A DNA stretch of 62,939 bases from Streptococcus danieliae (GCF_013415245.1 NZ_JACBXX010000134.1:1-62939), one strand, 5' to 3'; positions 1 to 9,991 are shown, counted from the first letter of the stretch. The notes: a model not told the origin generated them from the letters alone. Numbers and translations are program-made.

Positions 1-39
1 CCACAGGGGAAGCATCTCATAGAAATTCGAAAGAAGCCA
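1..39 (+). repeat. 3' part of a dispersed structured element (copy 1)
   Basis: These 39 bases match positions 38384-38422 at 32 of 39 positions without gaps. Homology stops sharply at the shared gaagcca. In the second copy this segment is the 3' strand of a long-range RNA stem, so the rest of this copy should lie to the left of the window. What the element is remains inference; the match itself is direct. Confidence 0.7.
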
Positions 40-290
40 GGGTACAGTCATTAAAAAGCTACAATTATCAAATTCCATGACTATCGGTTTTCAGGAATTC
101 CACACAACTTGCAAAAGAACCTCTTTTTTGGAGTTTTGTTCTCCTTTTTTGCCAGCCAGCTTTTGGGGAGGTATCCGGATTGGAAATGCGATTTCTTGTT
201 TTTGGGACTAGCCAGGAGCTTTTTGGCTATTTTTTTCGAATACGGTGTTTGGCATGGTATAATGAAGTATTGAAGTGTTGGAGGTGAAGG
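40..290. other. Intergenic region upstream of nrdR
   Basis: No convincing gene is seen; the open frame on the minus strand here lacks family signals. Around 112-160 an imperfect AGAAC/GTTCT hairpin is followed by a T-run and could end a gene to the left of the window. The nrdR promoter lies at the right end. Confidence 0.5.
255..263 (+). promoter_or_regulatory. Extended -10 promoter of nrdR
   Basis: TGGTATAAT is an extended -10 (TG-n-TATAAT) with a poor -35 (TTCGAA, 235-240). The ribosome binding site GGAGGTGAAGG follows, directly before the ATG at 291. I see no NrdR box, so autoregulation is not evident. Confidence 0.65.
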
Positions 291-764
291 ATGCGTTGTC
301 CTGAATGTCAAAGTGATCAGACCAAGGTTATTGATAGTCGACAAGTGGAGCAGGGAGCTGCGATTCGTCGGCGACGTGTTTGTGAAAATTGCCAGTATCG
401 CTATACAACCTATGAACGGATTGAAACCAAACCCCTGGTGGTTATCAAAAAAGATGGGCGTCGGGAAAATTTCGAGTCTTCCAAGATTTATAATGGAATT
501 TTTCAATCGGCTGAAAAACGCCCGGTTACCTCTGAGCAGATTAAAGAAGTGGTCAAAAAAATTGAGACCAATCTGCGAAATTCATCCAGCGGGGAGGTCA
601 GCTCTGACGAAGTGGGAGACCGGGTCTTAGAAGCCTTGTCGGAACTCGATCCGATTGCCTACTTCCGTTTTGCCAGTGTTTACAAGCGCTTTAATGAATT
701 GAGTGAAGTCGAGGAACTCCTGCGACAATTCCGCCAGAAAGGAGAAGAGAGTGAAGCCGAGTGA
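291..764 (+). CDS. nrdR: Transcriptional repressor NrdR
   Basis: NrdR represses ribonucleotide reductase genes when dATP is plentiful. At 157 aa it has the usual length. The N-terminus is a zinc ribbon with two Cys pairs (CPEC near residue 3, CENC near 31), followed by the basic DSRQVEQGAAIRRRR stretch and TTYER. An ATP-cone domain follows from about residue 47 (VVIKKDGRRENF). The start follows GGAGGTGAAGG. The gene overlaps the GTG start of dnaB by 14 bases, and nrdR-dnaB-dnaI is the standard firmicute order, so co-transcription is expected. Confidence 0.96.
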   Translation: MRCPECQSDQTKVIDSRQVEQGAAIRRRRVCENCQYRYTTYERIETKPLVVIKKDGRRENFESSKIYNGIFQSAEKRPVTSEQIKEVVKKIETNLRNSSSGEVSSDEVGDRVLEALSELDPIAYFRFASVYKRFNELSEVEELLRQFRQKGEESEAE

Positions 765-1935
765 TTTTTTTTACTATGGGAAGGGCTTAGCGCCTCAAAA
801 AGATGCTAGCTCCTTGGTGGTCTTCTATTACCCAATTATTGGGGCAGATGCCTTTGCTCTCTATCACTATTTCTTGAGTTTTTGGGATGGGGGATCTAGC
901 CAGACTCAAGTTGCCCAGGTGCTGAACCACCTCCAATTTGGCTTGGACCGTTTTAATCAGGCTCTCGAATTGCTGCAAGTTGTCAGACTGGTCGAGCTTT
1001 TTACAGCGGATTCAACAACGCTTTATCTGCGGTCACCTCTTGAAGGCCCCGAGTTTCTTCAAGATCATTTGTTACGGCCCTTATTGAAAAATAAAATTGG
1101 TGAGGTAGCTTTAAAAGCACTAGAGCCCGCTAAACCGCAAGGGCAGAAACAAGTAGCGGATGAAGGGAAATTTTTTAAAGGGCTCTTAGCTGGAGAGCAG
1201 CGAGAAGTTGTTAAAGCCAGCTTCAACCAGTTTGACCCCGTCACCTTCCAAAAACGGTTAGAAAAAGGTTCCCTCAGCTATGCCAATCGGGATACGGATG
1301 TCCTGGCCTTGGAACTGTTGGCTAGAGAATACCATTTAAATTGGAACCAGCTCTACCAACTGGCAGAGGAGACAGCGGTGCAGGGGCAAATTGCCATTAA
1401 TCGCATGGAAGCGAAGTTGAAACAAAAGCCAGTAGCGGCTAACTTCAGCTCAGGGGAAAGTTTCTATCTGAAGGAAAGTAAAGCCCAATCAGCGCTGGAG
1501 TTTTTAGGCCAGCTCAAAGATACTCGCGGTACGTCTGTGACAGACCAAGAGCGAGCCTTGATTTTGAGCCTCCAGAAGCAAGGTTTTTTAGACGAGGTAA
1601 TCAGTATCCTCTTGCTCCTCGCCTATAATCGGGATAAAAGCTTACAGATCAATGAGCGCTATGTTCTCAGCGTGGCTGAGGATTTTCAGAAGCAGGGGAT
1701 TACCAGCGCAGAAGAAGCGATTGTTCGCATTCAGCAACGGCTGAAGCAAGGAACAGCCTCCCGCAGGCAGCCTTCGTTTAACAAGCAGAAAAAGCAAACC
1801 AGTCCAGCAAGTTCTTCCAATGTTCCTAATTGGAGTCAGAAAAATTATGTAGATCAAACGACACCAGAAGAGATGAAGGCGCGTGAAGAAGAGCGTAAGC
1901 GGATGTTCCAACAAATGAAGGGGGAGGGAAACTAG
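751..1935 (+). CDS. dnaB: Replication initiation/membrane attachment protein DnaB
   Basis: This primosomal protein helps DnaI load the replicative helicase at origins and restarted forks. I place the start at the GTG at 751 (VKPSDFFYYGKG), because AAAGGAG lies about 6 bases upstream; the in-frame ATG at 703 lies deep inside nrdR with no such site. This gives 394 aa, normal for the family. The N-terminal winged-helix part begins DFFYYGKGLAP, and a DnaB/DnaD-type helical domain lies near residues 270-345. The C-terminus is Gln/Lys rich, probably disordered. It is followed directly by dnaI. Confidence 0.92.
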   Translation: MKPSDFFYYGKGLAPQKDASSLVVFYYPIIGADAFALYHYFLSFWDGGSSQTQVAQVLNHLQFGLDRFNQALELLQVVRLVELFTADSTTLYLRSPLEGPEFLQDHLLRPLLKNKIGEVALKALEPAKPQGQKQVADEGKFFKGLLAGEQREVVKASFNQFDPVTFQKRLEKGSLSYANRDTDVLALELLAREYHLNWNQLYQLAEETAVQGQIAINRMEAKLKQKPVAANFSSGESFYLKESKAQSALEFLGQLKDTRGTSVTDQERALILSLQKQGFLDEVISILLLLAYNRDKSLQINERYVLSVAEDFQKQGITSAEEAIVRIQQRLKQGTASRRQPSFNKQKKQTSPASSSNVPNWSQKNYVDQTTPEEMKAREEERKRMFQQMKGEGN

Positions 1936-2832
1936 ATGAAATCAGTGAATAATGCCCTGGAAGGAAAAGCCCAGAGAAAAATGGACTACCAACAGTTGGT
2001 CCAAGAGATCCAGCAGGATCCAGACGTGCATCGCTTTATCCAAGAACACAAACTGAGTTTGGAAGAAATTCAACGATCAATCTCTAAATTTAGTCAATTT
2101 ATCAGCGAACGAGACCGCTACCGTAAGGGAGAAGAAGGTTATCTTTCCAAAGGCTACCAGCCTGTCCTGATTATGAATCAAGGCTATGCGGATGTTAGTT
2201 ATCAGGAGACGGATGAACTAATCGCGGCTGAAAAAGCCAGGGAACTGCGGAACCGGATCCAGCTCTTGAATTTACCTGAAAGTTTGCGAGGAATTAGCCT
2301 CCAAGATTTGGATTTGGATGACCGCTGGGCAACGATTGAACAATTGACCAAGTTTATTTTGAACTATCCGCAAGACTACCAAGGTTTCTATCTCTATGGC
2401 GATTTTGGCATCGGCAAGACCTATTTGCTGGCAGCCTTTGCCAATGATCTAGCAACCATTAAGGGCATCCAGACGGTGATGTTGCATTTTCCAACCTTTG
2501 TTCAGGATCTCAAGGATGGTTTCAAAAACAATACTGTTCGGGAACAAATTGAAGAGGTCAAGGGGGTTCCCTGTTTAATTCTCGATGATATCGGTGCCGA
2601 ACAATTTTCATCTTGGTTGCGGGATGAGGTCCTCCAAGTGATCCTGCAATACCGGATGCAGGAAAATTTACCGACCTTCTTTAGTTCTAATCTATCCTTT
2701 GCAGACCTGCAAAAGCGCATGTCCAGAGGAAAAGAAGGTGATGAAAGTTGGCAGGCTCAACGAGTGATGGAACGCCTGCGTTATTTAGCTAAAGAAATAC
2801 ATGTGCCGGGTGCAAACCGGCGGAATCAGTAA
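1936..2832 (+). CDS. dnaI: Primosomal protein DnaI (helicase loader)
   Basis: DnaI is the AAA+ ATPase that loads the hexameric replicative helicase. It is 298 aa. The N-terminal helicase-binding part (about 1-130) is followed by the ATPase domain with Walker [13 protein letters not shown], Walker [12 protein letters not shown], a sensor-like SSNLSFADL, and arginine-rich ERLRYLAKE near the C-terminus. The start is one base after the dnaB stop with GGGAGG upstream. A ribosome binding site for der overlaps its 3' end. Confidence 0.95.
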   Translation: MKSVNNALEGKAQRKMDYQQLVQEIQQDPDVHRFIQEHKLSLEEIQRSISKFSQFISERDRYRKGEEGYLSKGYQPVLIMNQGYADVSYQETDELIAAEKARELRNRIQLLNLPESLRGISLQDLDLDDRWATIEQLTKFILNYPQDYQGFYLYGDFGIGKTYLLAAFANDLATIKGIQTVMLHFPTFVQDLKDGFKNNTVREQIEEVKGVPCLILDDIGAEQFSSWLRDEVLQVILQYRMQENLPTFFSSNLSFADLQKRMSRGKEGDESWQAQRVMERLRYLAKEIHVPGANRRNQ

Positions 2833-2842
2833 AGGAGAAATT

Positions 2843-4153
2843 ATGTCAGTAGCAACAGTGGCGATTGTCGGTCGTCCCAATGTCGGAAAATCGACGCTTT
2901 TTAACCGGATTGCCGGTGAGCGGATTTCGATTGTGGAAGATGTGGAAGGGGTAACCCGGGATCGGATTTATGCCCAGGCCGAGTGGCTCAATCGTTCCTT
3001 TAGCATTATTGATACCGGGGGAATCGATGACGTCGATGCTCCTTTTATGGAACAAATTAAACACCAAGCCGAAATCGCTATGAATGAGGCCGATGTGATT
3101 GTCTATGTGGTCTCTGGTAAGGAAGGCATCACCAATGCGGATGAATATGTCGCGAAAATGCTCTACAAAACAGAGAAGCCGGTCATCTTGGTGGTTAATA
3201 AGGTTGATAATCCAGAGATGCGTAATGACATCTATGATTTTTATTCCTTGGGGCTGGGAGAGCTTTATCCAGTCTCCAGTGTCCACGGGATTGGAACCGG
3301 AGATGTCTTGGATGCGATTATTGAAAATTTACCAGCTGAGGATACTCAAGATGAATCCGATGTGATTCGTTTCAGCTTGATTGGTCGTCCAAATGTTGGG
3401 AAATCCAGTTTGATCAATGCCATTCTGGGTGAGGATCGGGTTATTGCCAGTCCCGTAGCGGGAACAACTCGGGATGCTATTGATACCCATTTTGTGGATC
3501 CCGAGGGTCAAGAGTTTACCATGATTGATACCGCTGGGATGCGGAAGTCTGGGAAGGTCTATGAAAATACGGAAAAATATTCTGTGATGCGGGCGATGCG
3601 GGCCATTGACCGGTCCGATGTGGTTCTGATGGTTCTAAATGCCGAAGAAGGAATCCGGGAATACGACAAACGGATTGCTGGTTTTGCCCATGAGGCCGGT
3701 AAAGGAATCATTATTGTTGTCAATAAGTGGGATACCTTGGACAAGGACAACCATACCCTCAAAAACTGGGAAGAAGACATTCGTGATCAATTCCAATACC
3801 TGTCTTATGCACCGATTATCTTTGTGTCTGCTCTGACCAAACAACGCTTGCATAAGTTACCAGCTATGATTAAGGAAATCAGTCAAAACCAAAACTTGCG
3901 GATTCCAAGTGCGGTCTTGAACGATGTCATTATGGATGCCATTGCGGTTAATCCAACCCCAACGGATAAAGGCAAACGACTTAAAATTTTCTATGCAACC
4001 CAAGTGGCTGTCAAACCACCGACCTTTGTTATTTTTGTAAACGAAGAAGAATTGATGCATTTCTCTTATCTCCGTTTCTTGGAAAACCAAATTCGCAAAG
4101 CCTTTGTTTTTGAAGGAACCCCAATCCATTTGATTGCTCGGAAACGGAAATAA
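2843..4153 (+). CDS. der: Ribosome biogenesis GTPase Der (EngA)
   Basis: Der is a double GTPase that matures the 50S subunit. It is 436 aa from the ATG at 2843, which follows AAAGGAGAAATT. An upstream in-frame start at 2801 lies inside dnaI and is less likely. Two G domains are visible, each with a GRPNVGKS G1 motif (near residues 9 and 182), DTGG or DTAGM G3 motifs and NKVD or NKWD G4 motifs. A C-terminal KH-like domain ends in HLIARKRK. It is the last gene of the nrdR-dnaB-dnaI-der run; an inverted-repeat element begins in its stop codon. Confidence 0.97.
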   Translation: MSVATVAIVGRPNVGKSTLFNRIAGERISIVEDVEGVTRDRIYAQAEWLNRSFSIIDTGGIDDVDAPFMEQIKHQAEIAMNEADVIVYVVSGKEGITNADEYVAKMLYKTEKPVILVVNKVDNPEMRNDIYDFYSLGLGELYPVSSVHGIGTGDVLDAIIENLPAEDTQDESDVIRFSLIGRPNVGKSSLINAILGEDRVIASPVAGTTRDAIDTHFVDPEGQEFTMIDTAGMRKSGKVYENTEKYSVMRAMRAIDRSDVVLMVLNAEEGIREYDKRIAGFAHEAGKGIIIVVNKWDTLDKDNHTLKNWEEDIRDQFQYLSYAPIIFVSALTKQRLHKLPAMIKEISQNQNLRIPSAVLNDVIMDAIAVNPTPTDKGKRLKIFYATQVAVKPPTFVIFVNEEELMHFSYLRFLENQIRKAFVFEGTPIHLIARKRK

Positions 4154-4260
4154 TACTCATACCTAATTAAAATCAATCTAGTCTAGGAAACCTACTGTAA
4201 ACAGTGCTAGATCTAGGTCAAGGCGAGTTGACAACGGATAGTTTTGATTTTAAAGAGTAT
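4152..4260. repeat. Small inverted-repeat element (MITE-like), copy A
   Basis: The ends are near-palindromic: AATACTC then TTAAAATCAA on the left, TTGATTTTAA then GAGTAT on the right. In reverse orientation it shares the ends and the internal blocks CGTTGTCAA, CCTTGA and TTTCCTAG with 27062-27167. The layout resembles the roughly 100-bp dispersed repeats of pneumococci and relatives. It contains no gene. Confidence 0.6.
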
Positions 4261-4324
4261 ATGGACTAAGAGGCCCTTGAACGAAACTAGCAGGGTCTCT
4301 TTTTGACTAGAAAGGAGGAGCAGG

Positions 4325-7300
4325 ATGCGCATGATTCCAGGAAAGGTACGGCAGGCTGGTAAGGCCTTGTACCAAGCTGGAGAGGTTGTTTTTCAGGGCT
4401 ATGAAAAGGACTTGTTGTTGTTCCAAGTGCTAGCAGAGGAAATTCATTTCTCAGCAAGCGGTGGTCCAGACTACTGTTCCTGTTCAGACTTTGGCTTGTT
4501 GGGTTACTGTGTCCACATCGCTGCCGTTGAAATTTTTATGCGGGAGCAGGAGAGCACCCTGATGCCAAGACCCGTGGATCAGCTGGTAGAATCGGGGGCG
4601 GATATGATGTTCTATCAGGAAGGAGAGGAGTTTCTCCTTGATTTTCTGGAGGGCGAAGTCTCGCCGATCCATCTGCATTTGGGGGTAGAAGGGGAGATTT
4701 CCTATCGTCAAGATGGAATTATCTGGACTTTTAAGCTCCGTTATGGAGACTCCAGGTACTATATTATTCGGGATATTTCGGAACTTTTAACACGTTTGGC
4801 GCGGGGATCGGACTTCCGACTCAGTAGCCAGATTTTCTTTGAAGCCCTCAGTTGGGAACTTTTCGATGTGGCTAGCCAGGATGTTTTAGCCTTCCTGCTA
4901 GGAATCAAACAAGAGCCTTCTTCGGCGCCAGATCCTTACTTCCGAAATTATGGCCGTTACCTCTTTTTGCCTCTGTCGCTTTTAACACAGGTATTGCCCT
5001 TCTTTCAAGATTTGGAGCATTTTCAATTGGATTTAGGGGATGGAATTTTGAAGCAGGTCTGGATTCAGGAACTGGATCCTGCCCAGAGTCCCTATCAGCT
5101 AATCTTGAGTGCGGATGCAGAAAGCTATCGCTTGGATTTCAAGGTAGGAGATGTTCTTGGTCTCTATGAGGATCAGCTGCTTTACGACCAAGGCCGACTT
5201 TTCCTCCTGTCCCTACCCCAAGCCCAGCTCCTTGGCCAAATTCGGGATTATTTTCAAATGTTGCAAATTCGAAGAGCTGCTTTGCGCTTCCATAAGGCTC
5301 AATTGAGTCGTTTGTTTACTTTTTTGGAAAAAGTTAAAGGGGTAGCCCAGCTGCATTTGCCGGAGGGCTTAGAGGTAAAAGACTTCTCTATCTCTCTATT
5401 CTTAGATATTGATCCCCTAGGTTGGATTGTGAGCCAGTCCACTTACCAGGTTGGGGACGCGACCTTTAGTCTTGAAAAGGAAGTGGTGGAGTCAGGACTT
5501 GTCTTGGATTACCAACAAACCCTCCGCTATGAGCGAGCTCTGGAGCAAGCGCAACTACCGACCAGCATGGCCGGCCGTCGACCACCTTTTAGTGAAGAGG
5601 AGGTTTTAGACTTCTTTGACCGCCACCTCCCCGTCTTACAGGAAGTGGCGGATGTTAGCTGGTCAGCGGCCTTTGCTAGTCTGCGCCAGGAGGTGGACTT
5701 GGACCTAACGATTGAAGAGGGGCGTGGCTACCTCGAAGTGAATTTTTCCTTGGAAGGGGTCGACCAACAGGAGATTCAGGAAGCCGTCCAAGCCTTGACA
5801 ACGGGAAATCTCTACCGGACCAAGGCCGGTCGTTTTGTGAGCCTGAGTTCTAAAAATCAAAAACGGTTGCAGGAGCTAATGGCTGTAGAAGGTGGAAGTT
5901 GGGAACCCCAAGGCGGGCCTTTTCAAGTCAAACGCCAGCTTTTGGGGCGGATCCAGGCGGCCTTAGAGGGAGCTTCAGTGACCTATTCCAAAGCCTTGGA
6001 AGAGTTTTTGGGACACTTGGCCCAACCAGAAACCTATCCCTTGCCAGCCCATCCGATTTTGGAACAATTGCGAGATTACCAACGCATTGGAGTGGCCTGG
6101 ATGTCCATGCTGGCTTCTTATGGCTTTGGTGGGATCTTGGCAGATGACATGGGCTTAGGAAAAACAGTGCAAGCCATTAGTTTTTTACTGCTGAATTTGA
6201 AAGCTGGTGAAAAGGCTTTGGTGGTGACGCCGTCAGGTCTCCTTTACAACTGGCAGGAGGAATTGCGGCGCTTTGCCCCGGAACTCAAGGTCAGTCTGAT
6301 CTATGGAAGCAAGCAGGAGCGGGCAGAGGCCCGCAGTCAAACAGCCCAGGTTTACCTTACCAGCTATGGAAGTTTGCGGCAGGATATTTTGGATTATCGG
6401 CATGAGCAGTTTCAGACCATGATTCTTGATGAAGCTCAATATCTGAAAAATCAACGAACCAAGGTTCACACCAGCCTGCAAAAAATCGAAGCTGACTCGA
6501 TCTTTGCCTTATCTGGAACACCGGTCGAAAATCGTCTGGAAGAAATCGGGGCTATTTTTAACCTGGTCCTCCCAGGCCTCCTACCAGCCAAAAAAGATTT
6601 ATTGAAGATGCCAGTAGAAGCCGTTGCCCAACAAATTCGTCCCTTCATTTTACGTAGGGATAAACAGGCCATTCTGACCGAATTGCCTGAAAAGAGCGAA
6701 GGCATCTATGTGACGGAACTACTGCCAGAACAAAAGAGCTTGTATTTGGCGCAACGAAATCAAATGCAGGCTGAATTGCAGAGCTTAACCGAGCAAGAAT
6801 TCCGGAAACGGAAGGTGGAATTTCTAGCAGGCTTGACTCGCCTCCGGCAGATTTGCGATAGTCCAGCCCTCTTTTTGGAGGATTATCAGGGACAGAGTGG
6901 CAAACTCGAGCTCTTGAAGGTGTTATTAGAGCGTGCCCGGGAAAGCGGTCAGCGGATCCTGATCTTTTCGCAGTTTGTGGGAATGTTGGAGCTGGTCCAG
7001 CAGCTGTTAGACCAGGAAGAGCGGGATTATTTTATGATTCGAGGTTCAACGCCGGCGCGTGAACGTCAGGAAATCAGTCGCGCCTTTAACCAGGGTCAAG
7101 GGGATGTAGTCTTGATTTCCTTGAAAGCTGGTGGGGTTGGTCTGAACCTAACTGGGGCAGATACGGTCTTCCTTTTGGATTTATGGTGGAATCCAGCGGT
7201 GGAGGAGCAGGCTATTGGCCGAGCCCATCGGATGGGGCAACAGAATGCGGTCCAGGTCTACCGCTTTATTACCAAGGGGAGCATCGAAGAGAAGATTTTT

Positions 7301-7405
7301 GAATTGCAGGAAAGCAAGCGCAATCTCCTAGAGTCTGTGCTCAATGCGGGGCGTCCAAGTGAGGCCTTGAGTTTGGACGAAGTAAAGGAAATTTTAGGTA
7401 TTTAG
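4325..7405 (+). CDS. SNF2-family helicase with SWIM zinc finger
   Basis: This is a Swi2/Snf2-type DNA-dependent ATPase, 1026 aa. The N-terminal SWIM-like zinc finger is CSCSDFGLLGYCVH (about residues 56-69). A long middle region follows. The helicase core has DDMGLGKTVQ (motif I), VTPSGLLYNW (Ia), DEAQ (II), ALSGTPVEN (III), and the C-terminal lobe with IFSQF, LKAGGVGLNLTGAD (V) and QAIGRAHRMGQ (VI). RBS GAAAGGAGGAG precedes the ATG. It is widespread in streptococci upstream of murC; the cellular role (chromatin-like remodelling, repair or transcription) is not settled. It forms a probable operon with the next two genes. Confidence 0.9.
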   Translation: MRMIPGKVRQAGKALYQAGEVVFQGYEKDLLLFQVLAEEIHFSASGGPDYCSCSDFGLLGYCVHIAAVEIFMREQESTLMPRPVDQLVESGADMMFYQEGEEFLLDFLEGEVSPIHLHLGVEGEISYRQDGIIWTFKLRYGDSRYYIIRDISELLTRLARGSDFRLSSQIFFEALSWELFDVASQDVLAFLLGIKQEPSSAPDPYFRNYGRYLFLPLSLLTQVLPFFQDLEHFQLDLGDGILKQVWIQELDPAQSPYQLILSADAESYRLDFKVGDVLGLYEDQLLYDQGRLFLLSLPQAQLLGQIRDYFQMLQIRRAALRFHKAQLSRLFTFLEKVKGVAQLHLPEGLEVKDFSISLFLDIDPLGWIVSQSTYQVGDATFSLEKEVVESGLVLDYQQTLRYERALEQAQLPTSMAGRRPPFSEEEVLDFFDRHLPVLQEVADVSWSAAFASLRQEVDLDLTIEEGRGYLEVNFSLEGVDQQEIQEAVQALTTGNLYRTKAGRFVSLSSKNQKRLQELMAVEGGSWEPQGGPFQVKRQLLGRIQAALEGASVTYSKALEEFLGHLAQPETYPLPAHPILEQLRDYQRIGVAWMSMLASYGFGGILADDMGLGKTVQAISFLLLNLKAGEKALVVTPSGLLYNWQEELRRFAPELKVSLIYGSKQERAEARSQTAQVYLTSYGSLRQDILDYRHEQFQTMILDEAQYLKNQRTKVHTSLQKIEADSIFALSGTPVENRLEEIGAIFNLVLPGLLPAKKDLLKMPVEAVAQQIRPFILRRDKQAILTELPEKSEGIYVTELLPEQKSLYLAQRNQMQAELQSLTEQEFRKRKVEFLAGLTRLRQICDSPALFLEDYQGQSGKLELLKVLLERARESGQRILIFSQFVGMLELVQQLLDQEERDYFMIRGSTPARERQEISRAFNQGQGDVVLISLKAGGVGLNLTGADTVFLLDLWWNPAVEEQAIGRAHRMGQQNAVQVYRFITKGSIEEKIFELQESKRNLLESVLNAGRPSEALSLDEVKEILGI

Positions 7406-7445
7406 GAAAAGTAGGAAGGCGAAACTTGAAAATCGGAGAAAAAAC

Positions 7446-7453
7446 GCTATAAT
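7446..7453 (+). promoter_or_regulatory. Candidate -10 before the murC-linked gene
   Basis: GCTATAATT holds a TATAAT about 25 bases upstream of the ATG at 7476, followed by the ribosome binding site GAGAGGAT. No clear -35 is visible, so this is a modest candidate. Confidence 0.4.
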
Positions 7454-7475
7454 TGAGATTTGAGAGGATAAAACT

Positions 7476-8051
7476 ATGGCAGATAAACAATTTCCTTTGT
7501 TGGCTGATTCGGAACCAATTTTTGAGGATCGTCAGCCGATGAATCTCTATGAAGAGTCTGATTTTATTAGTAATATCAAAGGTGACTACCAAGAGAAGTC
7601 TTTTTATGACTGGGCGCCGATTGCGGCTGCTAAGCTTGAGCAAAAGGAGGCGCCGGTTGAGGAAGAGTTTAAGACGGATGCAGCCTTGGGTCGTGAAAAA
7701 GCCAGAGAAAGTGTCCGCCAGAAACGGTCAGCCTCTTATCTTCAGGATGATCCTAACCAGGTCTTTCGTCAAGACCTCAAGCGTCGTCTGGAGCAAGTGC
7801 AGCCCTTACGACCCCAGGAGGAAGCGGGTTCGGATTACCGCAAGTATGGCCAAAAACTCAGTCAGGACCAGTATATTCTAGCGGATTTACGGGGACGGAC
7901 GAAAAAAAGTGATAAAAAGACCAACAAGGATTCCTATGATTTTCTAAGGAAGAGTCAAATTTACCAAGAGAAAGAACAGAAAGTAAGTCCTCGTCAAACC
8001 AATCAGGAATTGGATTTGCGCAAGTTGACGAATGAGAGAGAGAAACAATGA
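7476..8051 (+). CDS. Hydrophilic protein of unknown function upstream of murC
   Basis: I do not recognise a domain. The 191-aa protein is highly charged and Gln/Lys/Arg/Glu rich, with no membrane segment or signal peptide. It begins [20 protein letters not shown] and has repeated short basic and acidic runs ([36 protein letters not shown]), suggesting a mostly disordered or coiled-coil cytosolic protein. It overlaps murC by four bases (ATGA), so translation is probably coupled. A role linked to wall precursor synthesis or division is only a neighbourhood guess. Confidence 0.75.
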   Translation: MADKQFPLLADSEPIFEDRQPMNLYEESDFISNIKGDYQEKSFYDWAPIAAAKLEQKEAPVEEEFKTDAALGREKARESVRQKRSASYLQDDPNQVFRQDLKRRLEQVQPLRPQEEAGSDYRKYGQKLSQDQYILADLRGRTKKSDKKTNKDSYDFLRKSQIYQEKEQKVSPRQTNQELDLRKLTNEREKQ

Positions 8052-9382
8052 CCAAGCGTTTTCATTTTATCGGAATTAAGGGGTCAGGGATGTCAGCCTT
8101 GGCACTCATGCTGCATCAAATGGGTTATGAGGTTCAAGGAAGTGATGTCGATAAGTACTACTTTACCCAACGCGGTTTAGAGCAGGAAGGGATCCAGATT
8201 TTGCCCTTTGATGCAGCTAACCTATCTCCCGATTTAGAATTGATTGCGGGAAATGCCTTCAAGGCTAGCAACAATGTGGAGCTGGCAGCGGCAGAAGAAC
8301 AAGGACTTAGCTACCGTCGTTACCATGAGTTTCTAGGCGAATTTATGGAGCAATTTACCAGTCTTGGTGTGGCGGGAGCCCATGGGAAAACATCAACGAC
8401 AGGTTTGTTAGCCCATGTCTTGTCCAATATGACAGATACTTCTTACCTGATTGGTGATGGGACTGGACGTGGGTCTGAGCAGGCCAGCTACTTTGTCTTT
8501 GAATCGGATGAATATGAGCGCCATTTCCTTCCTTATCATCCGGCTTACTCAATTATTACCAATATTGATTTTGACCATCCTGATTATTTCACCAGTCTGA
8601 TGGATGTCTTTGATGCCTTTGATACCTATGCAGATAATGTTAAAAATGGTCTCTTTATTTACGGGGAAGACCAACTCCTTCGGAAGATTACTTCTGAGGC
8701 TCCGATCTATTATTATGGATTTGATCCTGAGAAGAATGATTTTATTGCCAAGGACTTGGTGCGTTTGACGACTGGTTCAACCTTCACGGTTGAGTTTCGT
8801 GGGGAAGACCTTGGCCAGTTCCACATTCCAACTTATGGCAAACACAATGTTATGAACGCGACAGCAGTCATTGGCTTGTTGCATACGATTGGTTTTGATT
8901 TGGACTTGGCGCGTCAGCATTTGAAAACCTTCGCGGGTGTGAAACGTCGCTTTACCGAGAAAATTGTGAATGGTGTGACCATTATTGATGATTTTGCCCA
9001 CCATCCAACAGAAATCATTGCGACCATTGATGCCGCTCGTCAAAAATATCCAAGTAAAGAAATCGTTGCGATTTTTCAACCCCATACCTTTACGCGGACC
9101 ATTGCCTTGATGGATGAATTTGCGGAGGCCTTGAACTTGGCAGATTCGGTTTATTTGGCAGAGATTTATGGATCTGCCCGTGAGGTGGACGACGGTCAGG
9201 TGCGCGTGGAGGATCTAGCAGCTAAGGTTGCCAAAAAAGGTGGTATTATCACAGTCGATAATGTCTCGCCTCTCTTGGACCATGACAATGCGATTTTTGT
9301 GTTTATGGGAGCTGGTGATATCCAGACCTACGAACACTCTTTTGAGCAGTTGCTTGCGAATTTAACTAATAATATTCAATAA
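8048..9382 (+). CDS. murC: UDP-N-acetylmuramate--L-alanine ligase MurC
   Basis: MurC adds L-Ala to UDP-MurNAc, using ATP, in the cytosolic stage of peptidoglycan synthesis. It is 444 aa, full length. The N-terminal Rossmann-like UDP-binding motif is [11 protein letters not shown], the ATP-binding loop is [10 protein letters not shown] (about residue 111), then [20 protein letters not shown] and DDFAHHPTE of the central domain. The C-terminal Mur ligase domain includes [10 protein letters not shown]. The start overlaps the preceding gene. A G/C-rich hairpin and T-run follow the stop. Confidence 0.97.
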   Translation: MTKRFHFIGIKGSGMSALALMLHQMGYEVQGSDVDKYYFTQRGLEQEGIQILPFDAANLSPDLELIAGNAFKASNNVELAAAEEQGLSYRRYHEFLGEFMEQFTSLGVAGAHGKTSTTGLLAHVLSNMTDTSYLIGDGTGRGSEQASYFVFESDEYERHFLPYHPAYSIITNIDFDHPDYFTSLMDVFDAFDTYADNVKNGLFIYGEDQLLRKITSEAPIYYYGFDPEKNDFIAKDLVRLTTGSTFTVEFRGEDLGQFHIPTYGKHNVMNATAVIGLLHTIGFDLDLARQHLKTFAGVKRRFTEKIVNGVTIIDDFAHHPTEIIATIDAARQKYPSKEIVAIFQPHTFTRTIALMDEFAEALNLADSVYLAEIYGSAREVDDGQVRVEDLAAKVAKKGGIITVDNVSPLLDHDNAIFVFMGAGDIQTYEHSFEQLLANLTNNIQ

Positions 9383-9391
9383 TGAAGTAGA

Positions 9392-9427
9392 GAGGTGGGG
9401 CTGGTCCCGACCTCCCCTTCTTTTTTT
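9392..9427 (+). terminator. Intrinsic terminator after murC
   Basis: GAGGT/ACCTC plus GGG/CCC pairing around a short loop is followed by TTCTTTTTTT. The T-run ends just before the ribosome binding site of the following GNAT gene, so the next gene may be read through or have its own weak promoter. Confidence 0.7.
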
Positions 9428-9437
9428 GGGAGGAAAT

Positions 9438-9926
9438 ATGATACGTTTGGCAAGGATGACTGACTTGGATCGGCTGCATGAGATTGAAGTCCAAAATTTT
9501 GGACAGGAAGAAGCTTTGCCCTATGAAACCCTGGCCCGTCATATTCAAAACATTGCGACCAGTTTCCTAGTTTATGAGGAAGATGACCGCATTCTCGCCT
9601 ATCTTGAAGGACCGGTGGTTCCCGAACGAACCCTAGTAGACCGGAACTTTTACCAAGCTCAGGATTGGAGTGCGGAACCGGGCGGCTACATTTCGATTAC
9701 CAGTTTGTCCGTAGCGCCGGAGGCGCAAGGCCGGGGGCTGGGAACCTTACTCCTAGATGAGCTGAAGCAGGTGGTCTTGCGGGATCAGCGGCTGGGGATT
9801 AACTTAACCTGCCATGATTACTTGATTGGCTATTATGAAGGCCAGGGCTTTCAGCTATTAGGTCCCTCTTCTTCCACTTATGCTGGAGAAAAATGGTTTG
9901 ATATGTTGTGGGAATTAGGATTATAA
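9438..9926 (+). CDS. GNAT-family N-acetyltransferase
   Basis: This is a predicted acetyl-CoA-dependent acetyltransferase, about 162 aa from the ATG at 9438, placed just after GGGAGGAAAT. The acetyl-CoA pyrophosphate-binding motif is seen as SVAPEAQGRGLGTLLL, with the following NLTCHDYLIGYYEGQGFQLLG typical of motif B. The substrate is unknown; similar proteins are annotated as aralkylamine or general N-acetyltransferases. It sits alone between murC and mltG. Confidence 0.85.
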   Translation: MIRLARMTDLDRLHEIEVQNFGQEEALPYETLARHIQNIATSFLVYEEDDRILAYLEGPVVPERTLVDRNFYQAQDWSAEPGGYISITSLSVAPEAQGRGLGTLLLDELKQVVLRDQRLGINLTCHDYLIGYYEGQGFQLLGPSSSTYAGEKWFDMLWELGL

Positions 9927-9949
9927 TCATTAGTGGAAAATCCTGTCTT

Positions 9950-9958
9950 TGTGGTATA
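9950..9958 (+). promoter_or_regulatory. Extended -10 promoter of mltG
   Basis: TGGTATAAT forms an extended -10 (TATAAT at 9953-9958). It is followed by the ribosome binding site AAGGAGG at 9977-9983 and the TTG start at 9992. Confidence 0.6.
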
Positions 9959-9991
9959 ATGATTTAGATTAGTATGAAGGAGGTCCCGCCT

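Noticed and set aside
81-506. Open frame on the minus strand over nrdR and its promoter
   Set aside because: It lies opposite nrdR, has no recognisable domain and odd composition; nrdR is certain.
2801-2842. N-terminal extension of der from an upstream start
   Set aside because: It lies within dnaI, and the ATG at 2843 has an ideal ribosome binding site and matches the family start.
9974-9991. ATG at 9974 as mltG start
   Set aside because: AAGGAGG lies inside these codons, so it is the ribosome binding site for the TTG at 9992.
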